A stretch of DNA of 64,000 nt from JBJHBP01 sp050485685 (GTDB lineage: Bacteria; Pseudomonadota; Gammaproteobacteria; Steroidobacterales; Rariloculaceae). A model generated the notes under the pieces. The model saw nothing but the letters and a program-made list of their open reading frames with translations, was not told where the DNA came from and made no database searches. The stretch is taken from the NCBI GenBank assembly GCA_050485685.1, contig JBJHBW010000006.1:1-64000 (forward strand), given 5' to 3'. Both the position numbers and the translations under genes were made by a program. Position 1 is the stretch's first letter; each line of letters starts with the position of its first letter. Shown here piece after piece: positions 51,739 to 61,332 of the stretch.

Positions 51739-52321
51739 CACTTTCTTCCTTTGCCGCTGATGCCAGTGTTGCAAGTGAAGCCTGCAGTCTGCGACGTGCA
51801 TGAAACATACGGGTCTTGACGGTATTGAGTGGACAGTCGGTGATTTCAGCGATTTCGAGATAGGAGAATCCGTGCACCAGGGTCAGTTCCACCACGGTCC
51901 TGTGCTCGCTGCTGAGATTTGCGAATGCGTGCATCAGCCAATCCGATTGCTCAATGCGTGCCGCGGTGTCCGAAAGCGCATCGGGCACTTCACCATCCGG
52001 CATTGCCGGGTGCGGCGGACGCCGGCGGCGCAGTGCATTGGCCGCCATTCGCCAGGCAATCCCGAACACCCATGTTGATACTCTGGATCGTTGCTGGAAG
52101 CGGTTCGCGTCACGCCAGACCACCAGCATCACATCGTCCGCTATCTCCTCGGCAAGCTGGGGGTCACCCAGTATGCGCCTGACGAAGCCGAAGACCCGCG
52201 GCTGAAACGCCCTGTAAAGCGCTTCGAATGCGTCGTGGTCACCTGCAGCCACGTGTCCGAGCAGGGTCCGCTCAGGGTCGCCGTCTGCGGTGACCACCCT
52301 GTCAGGTCTCGTGCCGGTCAC
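51722..52321 (-). CDS. ECF RNA polymerase sigma factor
   Basis: About 199 residues with sigma region 2 (FEALYRAFQPRVFGFVRRIL, EEIADDVMLVVWRDANRF, STWVFGIAWRMAANAL) and region 4 (LSSEHRTVVELTLVHGFSYL, CPLNTVKTRMFHARRRL), the ECF pattern with no region 3. GTG at 52321 fits the family length; the frame is open to an ATG at 52432 inside the upstream gene. Its partner anti-sigma factor follows immediately. TATACT in the 80-base gap upstream is a possible own promoter. Confidence 0.88.
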   Translation of the reverse strand: MTGTRPDRVVTADGDPERTLLGHVAAGDHDAFEALYRAFQPRVFGFVRRILGDPQLAEEIADDVMLVVWRDANRFQQRSRVSTWVFGIAWRMAANALRRRRPPHPAMPDGEVPDALSDTAARIEQSDWLMHAFANLSSEHRTVVELTLVHGFSYLEIAEITDCPLNTVKTRMFHARRRLQASLATLASAAKEESDETGA

Positions 52322-52401
52322 TGTTCGCGTCGACAGGATGATACCGTGGAGTATAACGGTTACAGCGACGCGCCATGGGTCGACGCTGGGCTCCCGTCGA
52401 G

Positions 52402-53595
52402 TCAGAAGTACGCATGCAGCTGGGCGAACCATTCGTCGCGATTCTGTGGCGCGGTGCCGGGTGTTCCGCGCAGGCGCCGGTAACCGACGCGACCCTGCAG
52501 GAACGGCACCGGGAAATATTCCCAGACTGCGCTGGTGCGGGTGCGCTGCCGCTGACCCGCTTCGGCGGGATACAGGCGCTCGCCGGTCAGTTTCAGGTTG
52601 TGGCCGCGCGTTGGCATCCAGTTGGCTTCCAGTAGCGCGGCACGGCTGTGCCGACGTGGGCCGGTCTGGGTGTCGTCACGTATGTAGTCGACAGCCGCAA
52701 GCCAGGCTATCGGTCCGGTAAGAACTCCTGCATGGATTCCCGCCATGTTGCGGTCGCCAGCGTCCGTATCGTTGTGATTGAAACTTGCGCCGACCCGCCA
52801 GCGGCTGCGAATGTAGGTGGCATTCGTGCTGATCTGCTTGCCGTCATCGACTTCCGGTGCGCCGGCCGTGCCGTTGGTAACGGCGAACTGCGCCGACCAG
52901 CGCTGTCCGTCCAGGCCGAACTCCACGCCGGTGTCCGGTGTCGTGAAATTGATGCCGGTGGCCTGCTGGATGAAAGCGTTGTCGTCGGCCAGGCGCAGTC
53001 CGTGTGGCAGGAAGAATCGTCCAGCTCTCATGTACATCGAACCGCGACGCGGACGAAGCAGGGCATAGGACTGCCGGTTGGACGAACCTCTGGGACCGAC
53101 GCGCTGATCGATATGCACCATCAATCGCTCAGGGACCAGCTGCACTGTCAGGTAGGCGAACATGTCCTGCACTTCAAACTCTGTAGGTGGATCGTCGGCG
53201 TCATCGACGTCCATGCCGGCAACACGCGCGCGAAGATCTCCGCCGACAGATATCCAGCGATTGATGGCGCCGGTCCATGGTTCGCTGGTGGAGTCGCCAC
53301 TGATGCGGTCACGTGCAAGCACATTGCTGCCCCATGCATTACCGAACACGGTTCGCTGTCCGCCGCCGCTCGGATTGACATGACAGTTCACACATTGCAA
53401 TCCGCTGCGCACCGCCAGCCATGGTTCGGCATCGGCACGCTCCATCGTTGCACCAAGGCCGACTATCGTCAGCGTTAACATCACCGCGTGACGCAGGATC
53501 GGCAGGGCAAGCCGTGCACGGTGACAGGATGCACCAGCTTCCGGACTGGCCTTTTCAGGTGTGCCGTGCGTCCTGCCCAGGTGCGGGCCGGTCAC
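52402..53595 (-). CDS. outer-membrane cytochrome-porin fusion-like protein
   Basis: About 397 residues. After an export signal (MLTLTIVGLGATMERADA) the mature protein starts with WLAVRSGLQCVNCHVNPSGG, one CxxCH haem-binding motif (Cys68, Cys71, His72), followed by an approximately 300-residue beta-barrel with strands such as MYMRAGRFFLPHGLRLADD and ALLEANWMPTRGHNLKLTGE and terminal WFAQLHAYF. The layout, a short monohaem head plus a porin, recalls Cyc2-type proteins, though the motif context differs. GTG at 53595 overlaps the upstream stop (GTGA); ATG 53481 is an alternative. Confidence 0.72.
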   Translation of the reverse strand: MTGPHLGRTHGTPEKASPEAGASCHRARLALPILRHAVMLTLTIVGLGATMERADAEPWLAVRSGLQCVNCHVNPSGGGQRTVFGNAWGSNVLARDRISGDSTSEPWTGAINRWISVGGDLRARVAGMDVDDADDPPTEFEVQDMFAYLTVQLVPERLMVHIDQRVGPRGSSNRQSYALLRPRRGSMYMRAGRFFLPHGLRLADDNAFIQQATGINFTTPDTGVEFGLDGQRWSAQFAVTNGTAGAPEVDDGKQISTNATYIRSRWRVGASFNHNDTDAGDRNMAGIHAGVLTGPIAWLAAVDYIRDDTQTGPRRHSRAALLEANWMPTRGHNLKLTGERLYPAEAGQRQRTRTSAVWEYFPVPFLQGRVGYRRLRGTPGTAPQNRDEWFAQLHAYF

Positions 53596-54524
53596 TGGGC
53601 GGTGCCTCTTACTGTGAAAGTCAGTTTCAGGTCGCCGCCTTCGCGGCCGTCGCCCGACGGGAATGACCGCACCCAATCACCGTCGAGGCGGTTTCCGGCC
53701 AGATCCAGGACAGGCGTCGGGCCGGTGCCTGTCAGGACCAGTCGATAGCTGGCGTCCCCGTGCTGCGTACCGGCCGGTGCGACATGAATAGACCGGGGAT
53801 TTGCCAGCGGTACGCTGATCGATGCTATTGGGATATCGACTGCTGTGCCGGAGTCGAATGCACCATCGACTCCACTACGCTGCAATCTCACGGAACCGTA
53901 GTGCACCGTGGACGCGTCAAGCTCGCGATCGAACATGATAACGATACGTTCAGGCAGGGCCTCGATCTCACTGTCCGGGACGATAGATGATCCCAAGGCC
54001 CGTACGGCCATCATAGAGCTGGAGCTGCCCTGCTGCGCGCCTTCAGTTATCCACTGTCGAATCACATTGATGTCGCTTTGTGGTAGTGGTGGACCGCCTT
54101 CGGGCATGCGCGCTCCAACCGCCGCCGTGCCTTCAAGCTTTTGAATCAGGTAGCTGTCATCGGGATTGCCGGGTTCAACACGCATCAGGTCAGGTGCCTG
54201 AACACTGGGAACATCAACCAGCAGTCCGTAACTGTTTGCCGCATCCAGCATCAGCCCTTCCGGGGCTGCGGCTCCTGCGTGGCAGGCGGTGCAGATGGGC
54301 GTGAAGATGTGCGCCTGAATGGAAGGCAGCGTCGCTATCAGCGGGTCACCGGGCGGTGGCTGATATGGATCTTCAGGTGGTGGAGGTGGTGGTGGCGGGG
54401 CACCACCATTACCACCGCCGTTTCCCGGCGGCCCGCCGCCGCTGCTGCCGCCGCAGGCGCCGAGAAAAGTCGCAGCGAGGGCCACTGTGCATGCGCGGGC
54501 GACTTTGTACCTCGGGAATTTCAT
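53592..54524 (-). CDS. lipoprotein with haem-binding domain and Ig-like domain
   Basis: 310 residues. Lipobox LGAC (Cys24), a Gly/Pro-rich linker (PPPPPPPP), then a planctomycete-type cytochrome c-like domain with ICTACHAGA (Cys78, Cys81, His82) and GARMPEGGPPLPQSDINVIRQW supplying the usual Met ligand region and closing helix; a C-terminal Ig-like domain (IVIMFDRELDASTV ... DLAGNRLDG) follows. Expected to be a periplasmic or surface electron carrier. ATG 54524 has GGAGG 7 bases upstream. Its stop overlaps the start of the cytochrome-porin gene. Confidence 0.78.
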   Translation of the reverse strand: MKFPRYKVARACTVALAATFLGACGGSSGGGPPGNGGGNGGAPPPPPPPPEDPYQPPPGDPLIATLPSIQAHIFTPICTACHAGAAAPEGLMLDAANSYGLLVDVPSVQAPDLMRVEPGNPDDSYLIQKLEGTAAVGARMPEGGPPLPQSDINVIRQWITEGAQQGSSSSMMAVRALGSSIVPDSEIEALPERIVIMFDRELDASTVHYGSVRLQRSGVDGAFDSGTAVDIPIASISVPLANPRSIHVAPAGTQHGDASYRLVLTGTGPTPVLDLAGNRLDGDWVRSFPSGDGREGGDLKLTFTVRGTAQ

Positions 54525-54651
54525 ATGCAATCCTCCGCCAGACCGTGATGGCCCCGAACGGGCGTATCTGTCTGCTCAGTGGTAGCAGGCAGGCCGGAGG
54601 TTCAAAGCGAAGCGGATTTTTTCAGTCCGACTGATCGAGGTACGGTCAGTG

Positions 54652-56913
54652 CTACGGAATCCAGGCGTAGCTCATCTTGATGAAGAAGACGCGGTCTGTC
54701 TCGGTCAGCGACCGGAACGTGCTGTCTTCGCGCAGGTTGCCGGAATAGCCGGCAAAGACCACTGTCTGCGGGTTCAGCTTGTATGAATACAGCAGCTGGG
54801 AACCGAAGGATTCGGTGCGTGGTTCCACGCCCGGAAAAACGTACATATCGGGATTGCGCTCTACTCGCTGGCGCTGCATCGTCAGGCGCACGAAGCTGCG
54901 CACGCTGAACTGCCAGGTCATCCGCAGGTCGGTCAGCTGGGCGTCGAAGATCGTCGGGCCTTCCTTGCCCGTGAATCGCTGCGATGTGTGCTGAAGCCGG
55001 ATCAATAGATTGCGGTTCGCGTTCCACTCCAGGCTGGGCTCGAACATGACCTCATCAGCGATGCGCGCATTGGCGAAGTCTACCTGTTCGCTACGGCGAA
55101 TCGCCGTGCCGACCGAGAGTCCGCCAAGCGGGCGTACCTGGCCGAAAGCGAATATTCCCTTTGCGTCGAAAAGCTCTCCGGCCCAGTACTGCTGCCGCAT
55201 GATCAGGCCGGTGCGCATGAATGACTGCAAAGGACCGTTGAAAATGAAAAACAACTGTGTGTTGCGCTCAAGCAGCTGGCCGCCGTTTTCCACGGTGCGA
55301 CTGTTCTGCATGCCGGTGCGCAGCTGGTTCCAGACGCGCACGCCGCCACCGTGCCAGACCCGTTCGATGTTTGCGTTGAGCTGCTCGACGCCGACGCGGC
55401 CGATGAATCCGCTGTCGGCGCGAAAACCTTCGTCCGTGGCAAAGCGATTGAAGCTCGCGTTCCACTGCCGCGTGTTGTAGTTGTACTGCACGCGGCTTGC
55501 CGAGCCTGTGAAACTGTCCTGCGGCTGCCCGTAAGCTGTGACGATCTCGTCCGGGTAGGCTGTGTCGGAGTGCAGGTACTGGAAGCGTATGTTGTGACTG
55601 TCGGTAAGCCGCAGGCGTCCGTCTATGCCGGTCACACGATTGTGATAGTCGTCGCCGGACCGCAGGGTCGTCAGAAAGCCTATTGTTGACGCGTCGCCGA
55701 AGCCACGGCTGTAGCGCCCGACAAGTGTTCTGTTCGACCGTTCAAGTCCTGCCATCGACGAGCGCTGTGACCCGGGCAGGAGCAGTGTGGTCAGCGAGTC
55801 GTCGGCGGCAAAAAGTCCGAAGGTGTTATTGCCGCTGCGGCCGGTGAGTTTGGCGCCGATATCGGGGTTCACGACCGTGCGCGTGAAGACCGCGTTGATC
55901 GGTGTGTCGAAGTAGTCGGCACCTTCGAGAAAAAACGGACGCCGTTCCGGAAAGGATATTGCGAACGGGTTGTTGACGGTCAGCTGTGCCTGATCCGCCT
56001 CGACCTGAGAGAAGTCCGGATTCAGTGCGAAATTCGCCGTCAGGTTCGGCGTAATGCCCCAGCGCACGTTGACGCCGACGTCGGAATCGGTGTCTGCCTT
56101 CGACAGCCTTTCAGTCACGTTGTCGTAGCGTTGTACGTGTGATGCCGTCAGTGAGGGCACGATCTCAAGGCCGCGGCCCGGGCGGGCATCGGCAAAGCCG
56201 CGTACGCGCGTGGTCTGGCACAGGTAACAGTTTCGGCCGCGTTCCTGCGGATTGATCGACAGTCGACGGCGGTTCTCGCGCGGGTAGAAGCGGATCAGGT
56301 CTATGCCCCAGGTCTGCGGCGTGTCGGTGGACGGAAAGCGCAGCTGGCTGAACGGAATCGCGAACTCGACGATATAGCCGTTGTCGGTAATGCGGCCGGC
56401 CGAATCCCAGATCGCGTCCCACGAGCTGTCGGTGTTGCCGTTGACGTCGTCGTGGATGCGGTCAGTCTGCACGCCGAGTGCGTTGACAAAGAACTCGAAC
56501 GCGCGACGCTCATCGTTGAACGTGTCGATCACGATGCCGACTGAGTCGTCATCGAGTCCGGAGTCCCGGTCGCGAAGATATGCGCGGATGGCAGAAGGGT
56601 CCGGATCGCGTGCATGAAATGCGACCAGCAGCCTGGAGCCATCCTCGATCAGGTAAGCGGTGGTACGCACCGGAGCCGGTTCGTTTTCGCGCGGATTGGT
56701 TTCGATGTTGAGTTCGAAGGTCAGCGCATCGGCCCAGAACGGCTCATCGAGCACGCCGTCGACGCGGATAGTGCCATCGGTTCGCGGCACGACAGGAATT
56801 CCGTCGTCTGCGGCCGAACCTTGAGATGTCGGACCCGACTGCGCGCCGGCCGCGGATGCGACAATGAGCGCGATCACCGCGGTCGCGCTTCGGTACCCCC
56901 CAAACCGGCGCAA
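54652..56913 (-). CDS. DUF5916 outer-membrane protein with CBM9-like domain
   Basis: 753 residues. Signal peptide, then a carbohydrate-binding CBM9-like domain: IRVDGVLDEPFWADA, FHARDPDPSAIRAYLRDRD, DDSVGIVIDTFNDERRAFEF and NGYIVEFAIPFSQLRF. The rest is a barrel with LNPDFSQVEADQAQLTVNNP and FPERRPFFLEGADYF, signatures of DUF5916. The family is proposed to take part in outer-membrane binding or uptake; substrate unknown. CYLCQTT is not a haem motif. The 128 bases between it and the lipoprotein gene show no clear signal. Confidence 0.85.
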   Translation of the reverse strand: MRRFGGYRSATAVIALIVASAAGAQSGPTSQGSAADDGIPVVPRTDGTIRVDGVLDEPFWADALTFELNIETNPRENEPAPVRTTAYLIEDGSRLLVAFHARDPDPSAIRAYLRDRDSGLDDDSVGIVIDTFNDERRAFEFFVNALGVQTDRIHDDVNGNTDSSWDAIWDSAGRITDNGYIVEFAIPFSQLRFPSTDTPQTWGIDLIRFYPRENRRRLSINPQERGRNCYLCQTTRVRGFADARPGRGLEIVPSLTASHVQRYDNVTERLSKADTDSDVGVNVRWGITPNLTANFALNPDFSQVEADQAQLTVNNPFAISFPERRPFFLEGADYFDTPINAVFTRTVVNPDIGAKLTGRSGNNTFGLFAADDSLTTLLLPGSQRSSMAGLERSNRTLVGRYSRGFGDASTIGFLTTLRSGDDYHNRVTGIDGRLRLTDSHNIRFQYLHSDTAYPDEIVTAYGQPQDSFTGSASRVQYNYNTRQWNASFNRFATDEGFRADSGFIGRVGVEQLNANIERVWHGGGVRVWNQLRTGMQNSRTVENGGQLLERNTQLFFIFNGPLQSFMRTGLIMRQQYWAGELFDAKGIFAFGQVRPLGGLSVGTAIRRSEQVDFANARIADEVMFEPSLEWNANRNLLIRLQHTSQRFTGKEGPTIFDAQLTDLRMTWQFSVRSFVRLTMQRQRVERNPDMYVFPGVEPRTESFGSQLLYSYKLNPQTVVFAGYSGNLREDSTFRSLTETDRVFFIKMSYAWIP

Positions 56914-57098
56914 GGACTTGTCTCCTGTATGACGGATTCAGCGCTTCCGGCGTTATCCGCTACTGTGCAACTGCCGATGTTATTTTGAGACTCCGGAAGC
57001 CGCGCATCATATACGCCGTTTCCAGCGAAGTCATTGGACGGTCTCCAGGTTCGATGGTTCGCTTTGTGGAGGGAGCGGTATTGGTGAGGCGTGCCCGC

Positions 57099-58193
57099 TC
57101 AGTCCGGATCGGATTGCCTGGACGGATTCAGCGCAATAGGCTCAGTCGGATTCGGCGAGAACTCCTGCTGTGCCATCTGCCACAGTGTCAGGAACAATGC
57201 TGCGATGATCGGGCCGATCACGATGCCGGCGAGTCCGAACGCGGCAAGGCCGCCCAGCGTGGACAGCAGGATCAAATAGTCCGGAAGGCGCGTGTCGCGG
57301 CCGACCAGCATGGGTCTGAGCACGTTATCGGCGAGGCCGATCACGATTGCGCCGAACACAATCAGCATGACGCCGGCTATCCAGCTGCCGGTCGCAATCA
57401 GATAGATCGAAGCAGGTATCCACACCAGCGCCGGACCCACGGCCGGAATGATGCTGAGCAGTGCCATGACCACTCCCCACAGCACCGGCGCACCGATGCC
57501 CAGCACCCAGAAGGCCACCCCGCCCAGCGTGCCCTGCACGACACCGACGATCAGCGTACCCTTGATCGTGGCGCGCGAAACTTCGGTGAAGCGTTCCAGC
57601 AGCACATGCTCTCGCCGTCGCCCCAGCGGCAGGGCCTTGATCAGGCCTTCCAGCATTTTCGGGCCGTCGCGCAGGAAGAAGAACAGCAGGTACAGCATCA
57701 GGAACATCAGAATCGTGAAGCGCACGGCATCCTGTCCGAATGCAATGGCACGCGAGGCGACGAAGCTGCTGGTGGCGACCGCGGCCGATGACAGCTGCGA
57801 CTGGAGATCGTCGATATCCAGGCCCATGGTATCCAGCCAGCCGCTCAGCTGCGGCAGGTATGCCGTGGCTGACTCATACCAGCTCTCGACATCGATCTCC
57901 CTGTCGCTGAGGCGCTGATACAGCGCGGTGGCCTCGGCGGCAATCGCTGCCACCACGGCGGTCAGCGGCATGATCACGATCATCACGATGACGACGACGG
58001 TGGAAGCGGACGCGACGGAACTGCGACCGCGCATGCGCCGTTCCAGAGCGCGGTACATGGGATAGAAAAGAATGGCCAGCGCCGCAGCCCAGAATATCGG
58101 CTGCATGAAGCCGCGTATCAGCCAGAGAAACGCGATCGTACCCGCGGCGAGCAGCAGCACGAACATGGTTCTCTGCATGGACCAGTCGTTCAT
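57099..58193 (-). CDS. AI-2E family transporter (PerM/YdiK-like)
   Basis: 364-residue membrane protein with about eight helices. FLRDGPKMLEGLIKALPLG, GTLIVGVVQGTLGGVAFWVLGI and LPDYLILLSTLGGLAAFGLAGIVIGPI are the family signatures. Despite the name, substrates vary (some are sodium/proton antiporters). ATG at 58193; AGGA lies very close, so a start at an ATG 5 codons later is possible. It is 7 bases after the SLC13 gene on the same strand. Confidence 0.88.
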   Translation of the reverse strand: MNDWSMQRTMFVLLLAAGTIAFLWLIRGFMQPIFWAAALAILFYPMYRALERRMRGRSSVASASTVVVIVMIVIMPLTAVVAAIAAEATALYQRLSDREIDVESWYESATAYLPQLSGWLDTMGLDIDDLQSQLSSAAVATSSFVASRAIAFGQDAVRFTILMFLMLYLLFFFLRDGPKMLEGLIKALPLGRRREHVLLERFTEVSRATIKGTLIVGVVQGTLGGVAFWVLGIGAPVLWGVVMALLSIIPAVGPALVWIPASIYLIATGSWIAGVMLIVFGAIVIGLADNVLRPMLVGRDTRLPDYLILLSTLGGLAAFGLAGIVIGPIIAALFLTLWQMAQQEFSPNPTEPIALNPSRQSDPD

Positions 58194-58200
58194 TCCTGGC

Positions 58201-59994
58201 TCACAGGTATAGCACGGGCAAGACGATGGACAGCGTAGTCCACATTATCAGCTGCAGCGGGATGCCTGTACGGAAAAAGTCCGTGAACTTGTAGCCGCCG
58301 GCGCTCATCACCAGCAGGTTGGTCTGGTAACCGATCGGCATCATGTAGGCCATGTTCGCACCAAACAGCACGGCAAGCACGAATGGCGTCGGAGGCAGCC
58401 CAAGCGTGTTGGCGATCGCCACCGCGATCGGCGTGGCGATGACGGCGACGGCGTTGTTGGTGATCACTTCGGTCAGCAGCGCGGTCAGAAGCAGCAGGCA
58501 GCTGAGTACGACCGGCGGCGGCAGGTCACGCGCAAGCGCGACGAAACCGTCCGCGATATATTCCGCGGCGCCGGTGGCAGCAAGCGTTGCGCCAAGCGCG
58601 AGGCTGGTCACGATGACCAGCACGAGGCGGGTGTCAATAGCGCTCCAGGCTTCATCCCAGGCAAGGCAGCGACCCAGCAGCATCAGTCCCACCCCGCACA
58701 GTGCACTGGCCATGATCGGAAGTATGCCGAAAGCTGCGACGACGACGACTCCGATCATTAACGATGCTGCCAGTAACGCCTTTGCTGACCGCGGCACATG
58801 AATCGTGCGGTCCAGAATCAGCATGTTGTGGGTTTCCTTGAGCTGCTGTATGTCGCGGCGATCGCCCTGCATCAGCAGCACGTCGCCGGTGCGCAGCAGA
58901 GGGTCGGTGCCTTCCTCGATCAGCGTCATGCGCTGACGGCCCGGGCGATGGACGCCGACCGGAAACAGTTTGCCCAGCGTTGCACTGCGCAGCTCGCTGA
59001 GTCGCTTCTTGTGCAATGGCGATTCGGCGGTGACGACGATCTCCACAAGCCGCTGATCGGGCGCGCGGCGCAGGTCGCGGTCGCTGAATCCGTCACCTAT
59101 CGAATCCTGCAGCTTCTTGATCGCATCCGGTGAGCCGCGCACATGCAACCGGTCCCTGACACGCAACTTCAGGGTTGGCAGACGTGCCAGTTCCAGTGAT
59201 TTGCCTCGCAGCACACGTTCGATGCGGATCTGGCCCTGCATCAGTCGCACAATGTCGGCCAGTGTCTGACCAGCGAACGGGCTGTCGTCAGTGACTTCGA
59301 TGACCGCATCGAAGATACGCGGTGCACTGCCTTCCAGCGGCGAATGCCGGTCCGGCAGCAGTTTCGGTGCAATCAGCCACAGGTAGACAATTGCCGCGCC
59401 GCCTGCGATTGCAGCGGGCAGCGCAAAGTCGAACATTTCCAGCCTGGGCACGCCAAGGTCCGCGGATACCCCCACCACCAGGAGGTTGGTCGAAGTGCCA
59501 ATGGTCGTGGACATGCCGCCGATGATCGTCGCGTAGCCTACAGGGATCAGTATTCGTGATGGAGCCATGCCGATGCGGTGCGCGACGCCGACCAGGATCG
59601 GCAACAACATGACGACGATGGGTGTGTTGTTCGCAAATGCGCTGACAAACGCGGCTACGACCAGCGTTGCCAGCAGCGCCAGTGTGCGGTTACGCAGCCA
59701 GAGCTGTACCAGCACACGGCCGACAGGGCGAAGAGCGCCGCTGATTTCCAGTCCCTTGCCGAGTATCAGCAACAGGCAGATCGTGATCAACGCCTCGTTA
59801 CCGAAGCCGCGCATGAATTCCACGCCGCGCAGACTGGTCTGTTCGGACTGATACGGGAACAGCTCAAAACTCAGTACAAGTACGAACAGGATCGCAACGC
59901 ACGAGTATTCAAGCGGGATTCTCTGCCGCGTGAACAGAAAAAGAGCGATCAGCGTAATGGCTATGGCGGCGATCGCATGCGGTTCAGGCAGCAT
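58201..59994 (-). CDS. SLC13/DASS family permease with two TrkA-C domains
   Basis: 597 residues: hydrophobic helices at both ends and, in the middle (about 205-380), two RCK_C/TrkA-C modules (DVIEVTDDSPFAGQTLAD and LVEIVVTAESPLHKKRLSEL). SAFANNTPIVVMLLPI and TEVITNNAVAVIATPIAVAI are the paired NNxP/NNA motifs of the transporter core. Likely sodium-coupled uptake of a divalent anion such as sulfate or a dicarboxylate. It starts directly at the rarA stop. Confidence 0.9.
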   Translation of the reverse strand: MLPEPHAIAAIAITLIALFLFTRQRIPLEYSCVAILFVLVLSFELFPYQSEQTSLRGVEFMRGFGNEALITICLLLILGKGLEISGALRPVGRVLVQLWLRNRTLALLATLVVAAFVSAFANNTPIVVMLLPILVGVAHRIGMAPSRILIPVGYATIIGGMSTTIGTSTNLLVVGVSADLGVPRLEMFDFALPAAIAGGAAIVYLWLIAPKLLPDRHSPLEGSAPRIFDAVIEVTDDSPFAGQTLADIVRLMQGQIRIERVLRGKSLELARLPTLKLRVRDRLHVRGSPDAIKKLQDSIGDGFSDRDLRRAPDQRLVEIVVTAESPLHKKRLSELRSATLGKLFPVGVHRPGRQRMTLIEEGTDPLLRTGDVLLMQGDRRDIQQLKETHNMLILDRTIHVPRSAKALLAASLMIGVVVVAAFGILPIMASALCGVGLMLLGRCLAWDEAWSAIDTRLVLVIVTSLALGATLAATGAAEYIADGFVALARDLPPPVVLSCLLLLTALLTEVITNNAVAVIATPIAVAIANTLGLPPTPFVLAVLFGANMAYMMPIGYQTNLLVMSAGGYKFTDFFRTGIPLQLIMWTTLSIVLPVLYL

Positions 59995-61332
59995 TCAGTT
60001 CCGACTCCCCCGTTCGGCGAACCAGCGAAGGCGTTCGGCAATCTTCGCTTCCAGTCCCTGGTTGCCCGGTGCATACCAGCGATTGCCCTTGAGCCGGTCG
60101 GGCAGAAACTGCTGACCACCGGCGTGACCGCCTTCATCGTGGTCATAACGATAACCGCTGCCGTAACCGAGTTCTTTCATGAGCTTCGTCGGCGCATTAC
60201 GCAGATGCAGCGGCACCGCTTCTCCCGGGCTGTTGCGCGCGGCATCCAGTGCCTGGTTCCAGGCCTTGTACGCACTGTTGGATTTCGGCGCCGCGCAGAG
60301 ATAGATCACGATCTGTGCCAGCGCAAGATCGCCCTCCGGTGAACCGAGGAACAGATACGCATCGCGGGCCTCCAGCGCCAGGCCCAGCGCGCGCGGATCA
60401 GCGAGCCCGATATCCTCGGCGGCCATGCGCACGATGCGGCGTGCGATATAGACCGGATCCTCGCCGGCATCGATCATTCGCGCCAGCCAGTACAGTGCAG
60501 CGTCAGGATCGCTGCCGCGCACTGATTTGTGCAGCGCCGAAATCAGGTTGTAATGCTGTTCTCCTGCCTTGTCATAGCGGGGCAGGCGACGCTGCAGCAG
60601 CGCGGCCACGGCTTCTGCGTCCAGGGGCTTCTGTGGCGCGCGCCCGGCATGGGCGACATGGGTCCACACCGCCTCCAGCGCGGTCAGAGCGCTGCGTGCA
60701 TCGCCGTCCGCATGTTGCGCGAGCAGCGCGAGCGCCGGCGCTTCCAACTGCAACGGCCGCGTGCCGGGTGCGTCCGCAGCAAGTCGCTCGATCGCGCGTT
60801 GCAGAAGTTCGGTGATGTCGTCTTCCGAGAGCGGCTCCAGTACGAACACCCGCATTCGTGACAGCAGCGCAGAGTTCAGCTCGAACGACGGGTTCTCCGT
60901 GGTGGCGCCGACCAGCGTGATCAGCCCTTCCTCTACGGAGGGCAGGAAGGCGTCCTGCTGGGCCTTGTTGAAGCGGTGGATCTCGTCGCAGAACAGCAGC
61001 GTGCCGCGACCATCCACGGCGCGACGCTGGCGCGCTTCGCGAATGATCTCGCGTACCCTGGGCACACCTTCGGTGACCGCACTGAACGGCACGTAGGTTT
61101 TCTCGGTGTGATTGGCCAGCAGGCGCGCCAGTGTGGTCTTGCCGCAGCCGGGCGGACCCCAGAACACCATGCTGCCGATCTGCCCGCGCGCAATGCCTTC
61201 ACGCAACGGCTTGCCCGGTGCGAGCAGATGCTGCTGACCGAGGAACTCGTCCAGTGACTGCGGACGCATGCGATGCGCCAGCGGCGCGTCGTGATCGTCG
61301 CCGCTTGTCAGGGGCAGCTTCTCCGTAACCAA
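59995..61332 (-). CDS. rarA: replication-associated recombination protein A
   Basis: 445-residue AAA+ ATPase of the clamp-loader type that acts at stalled replication forks. HRMRPQSLDEFLGQQHLLAPG, Walker A GPPGCGKT (59-66), Walker B LLFCDEIHRFNKAQQDAFLP, sensor 1 GATTENPSFELNSALLSR and the C-terminal MKELGYGSGYRYDHDE are diagnostic. The start is TTG at 61332; an ATG lies 21 codons inside and would remove the N-terminal tail. First gene of the rarA - SLC13 - AI-2E run. Confidence 0.94.
   Translation of the reverse strand: MVTEKLPLTSGDDHDAPLAHRMRPQSLDEFLGQQHLLAPGKPLREGIARGQIGSMVFWGPPGCGKTTLARLLANHTEKTYVPFSAVTEGVPRVREIIREARQRRAVDGRGTLLFCDEIHRFNKAQQDAFLPSVEEGLITLVGATTENPSFELNSALLSRMRVFVLEPLSEDDITELLQRAIERLAADAPGTRPLQLEAPALALLAQHADGDARSALTALEAVWTHVAHAGRAPQKPLDAEAVAALLQRRLPRYDKAGEQHYNLISALHKSVRGSDPDAALYWLARMIDAGEDPVYIARRIVRMAAEDIGLADPRALGLALEARDAYLFLGSPEGDLALAQIVIYLCAAPKSNSAYKAWNQALDAARNSPGEAVPLHLRNAPTKLMKELGYGSGYRYDHDEGGHAGGQQFLPDRLKGNRWYAPGNQGLEAKIAERLRWFAERGSRN

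Noticed and set aside
56220..56250. CYLCQTT in the DUF5916 protein as a haem motif
   Set aside because: There is no His after the second Cys, so it cannot be a CxxCH site.
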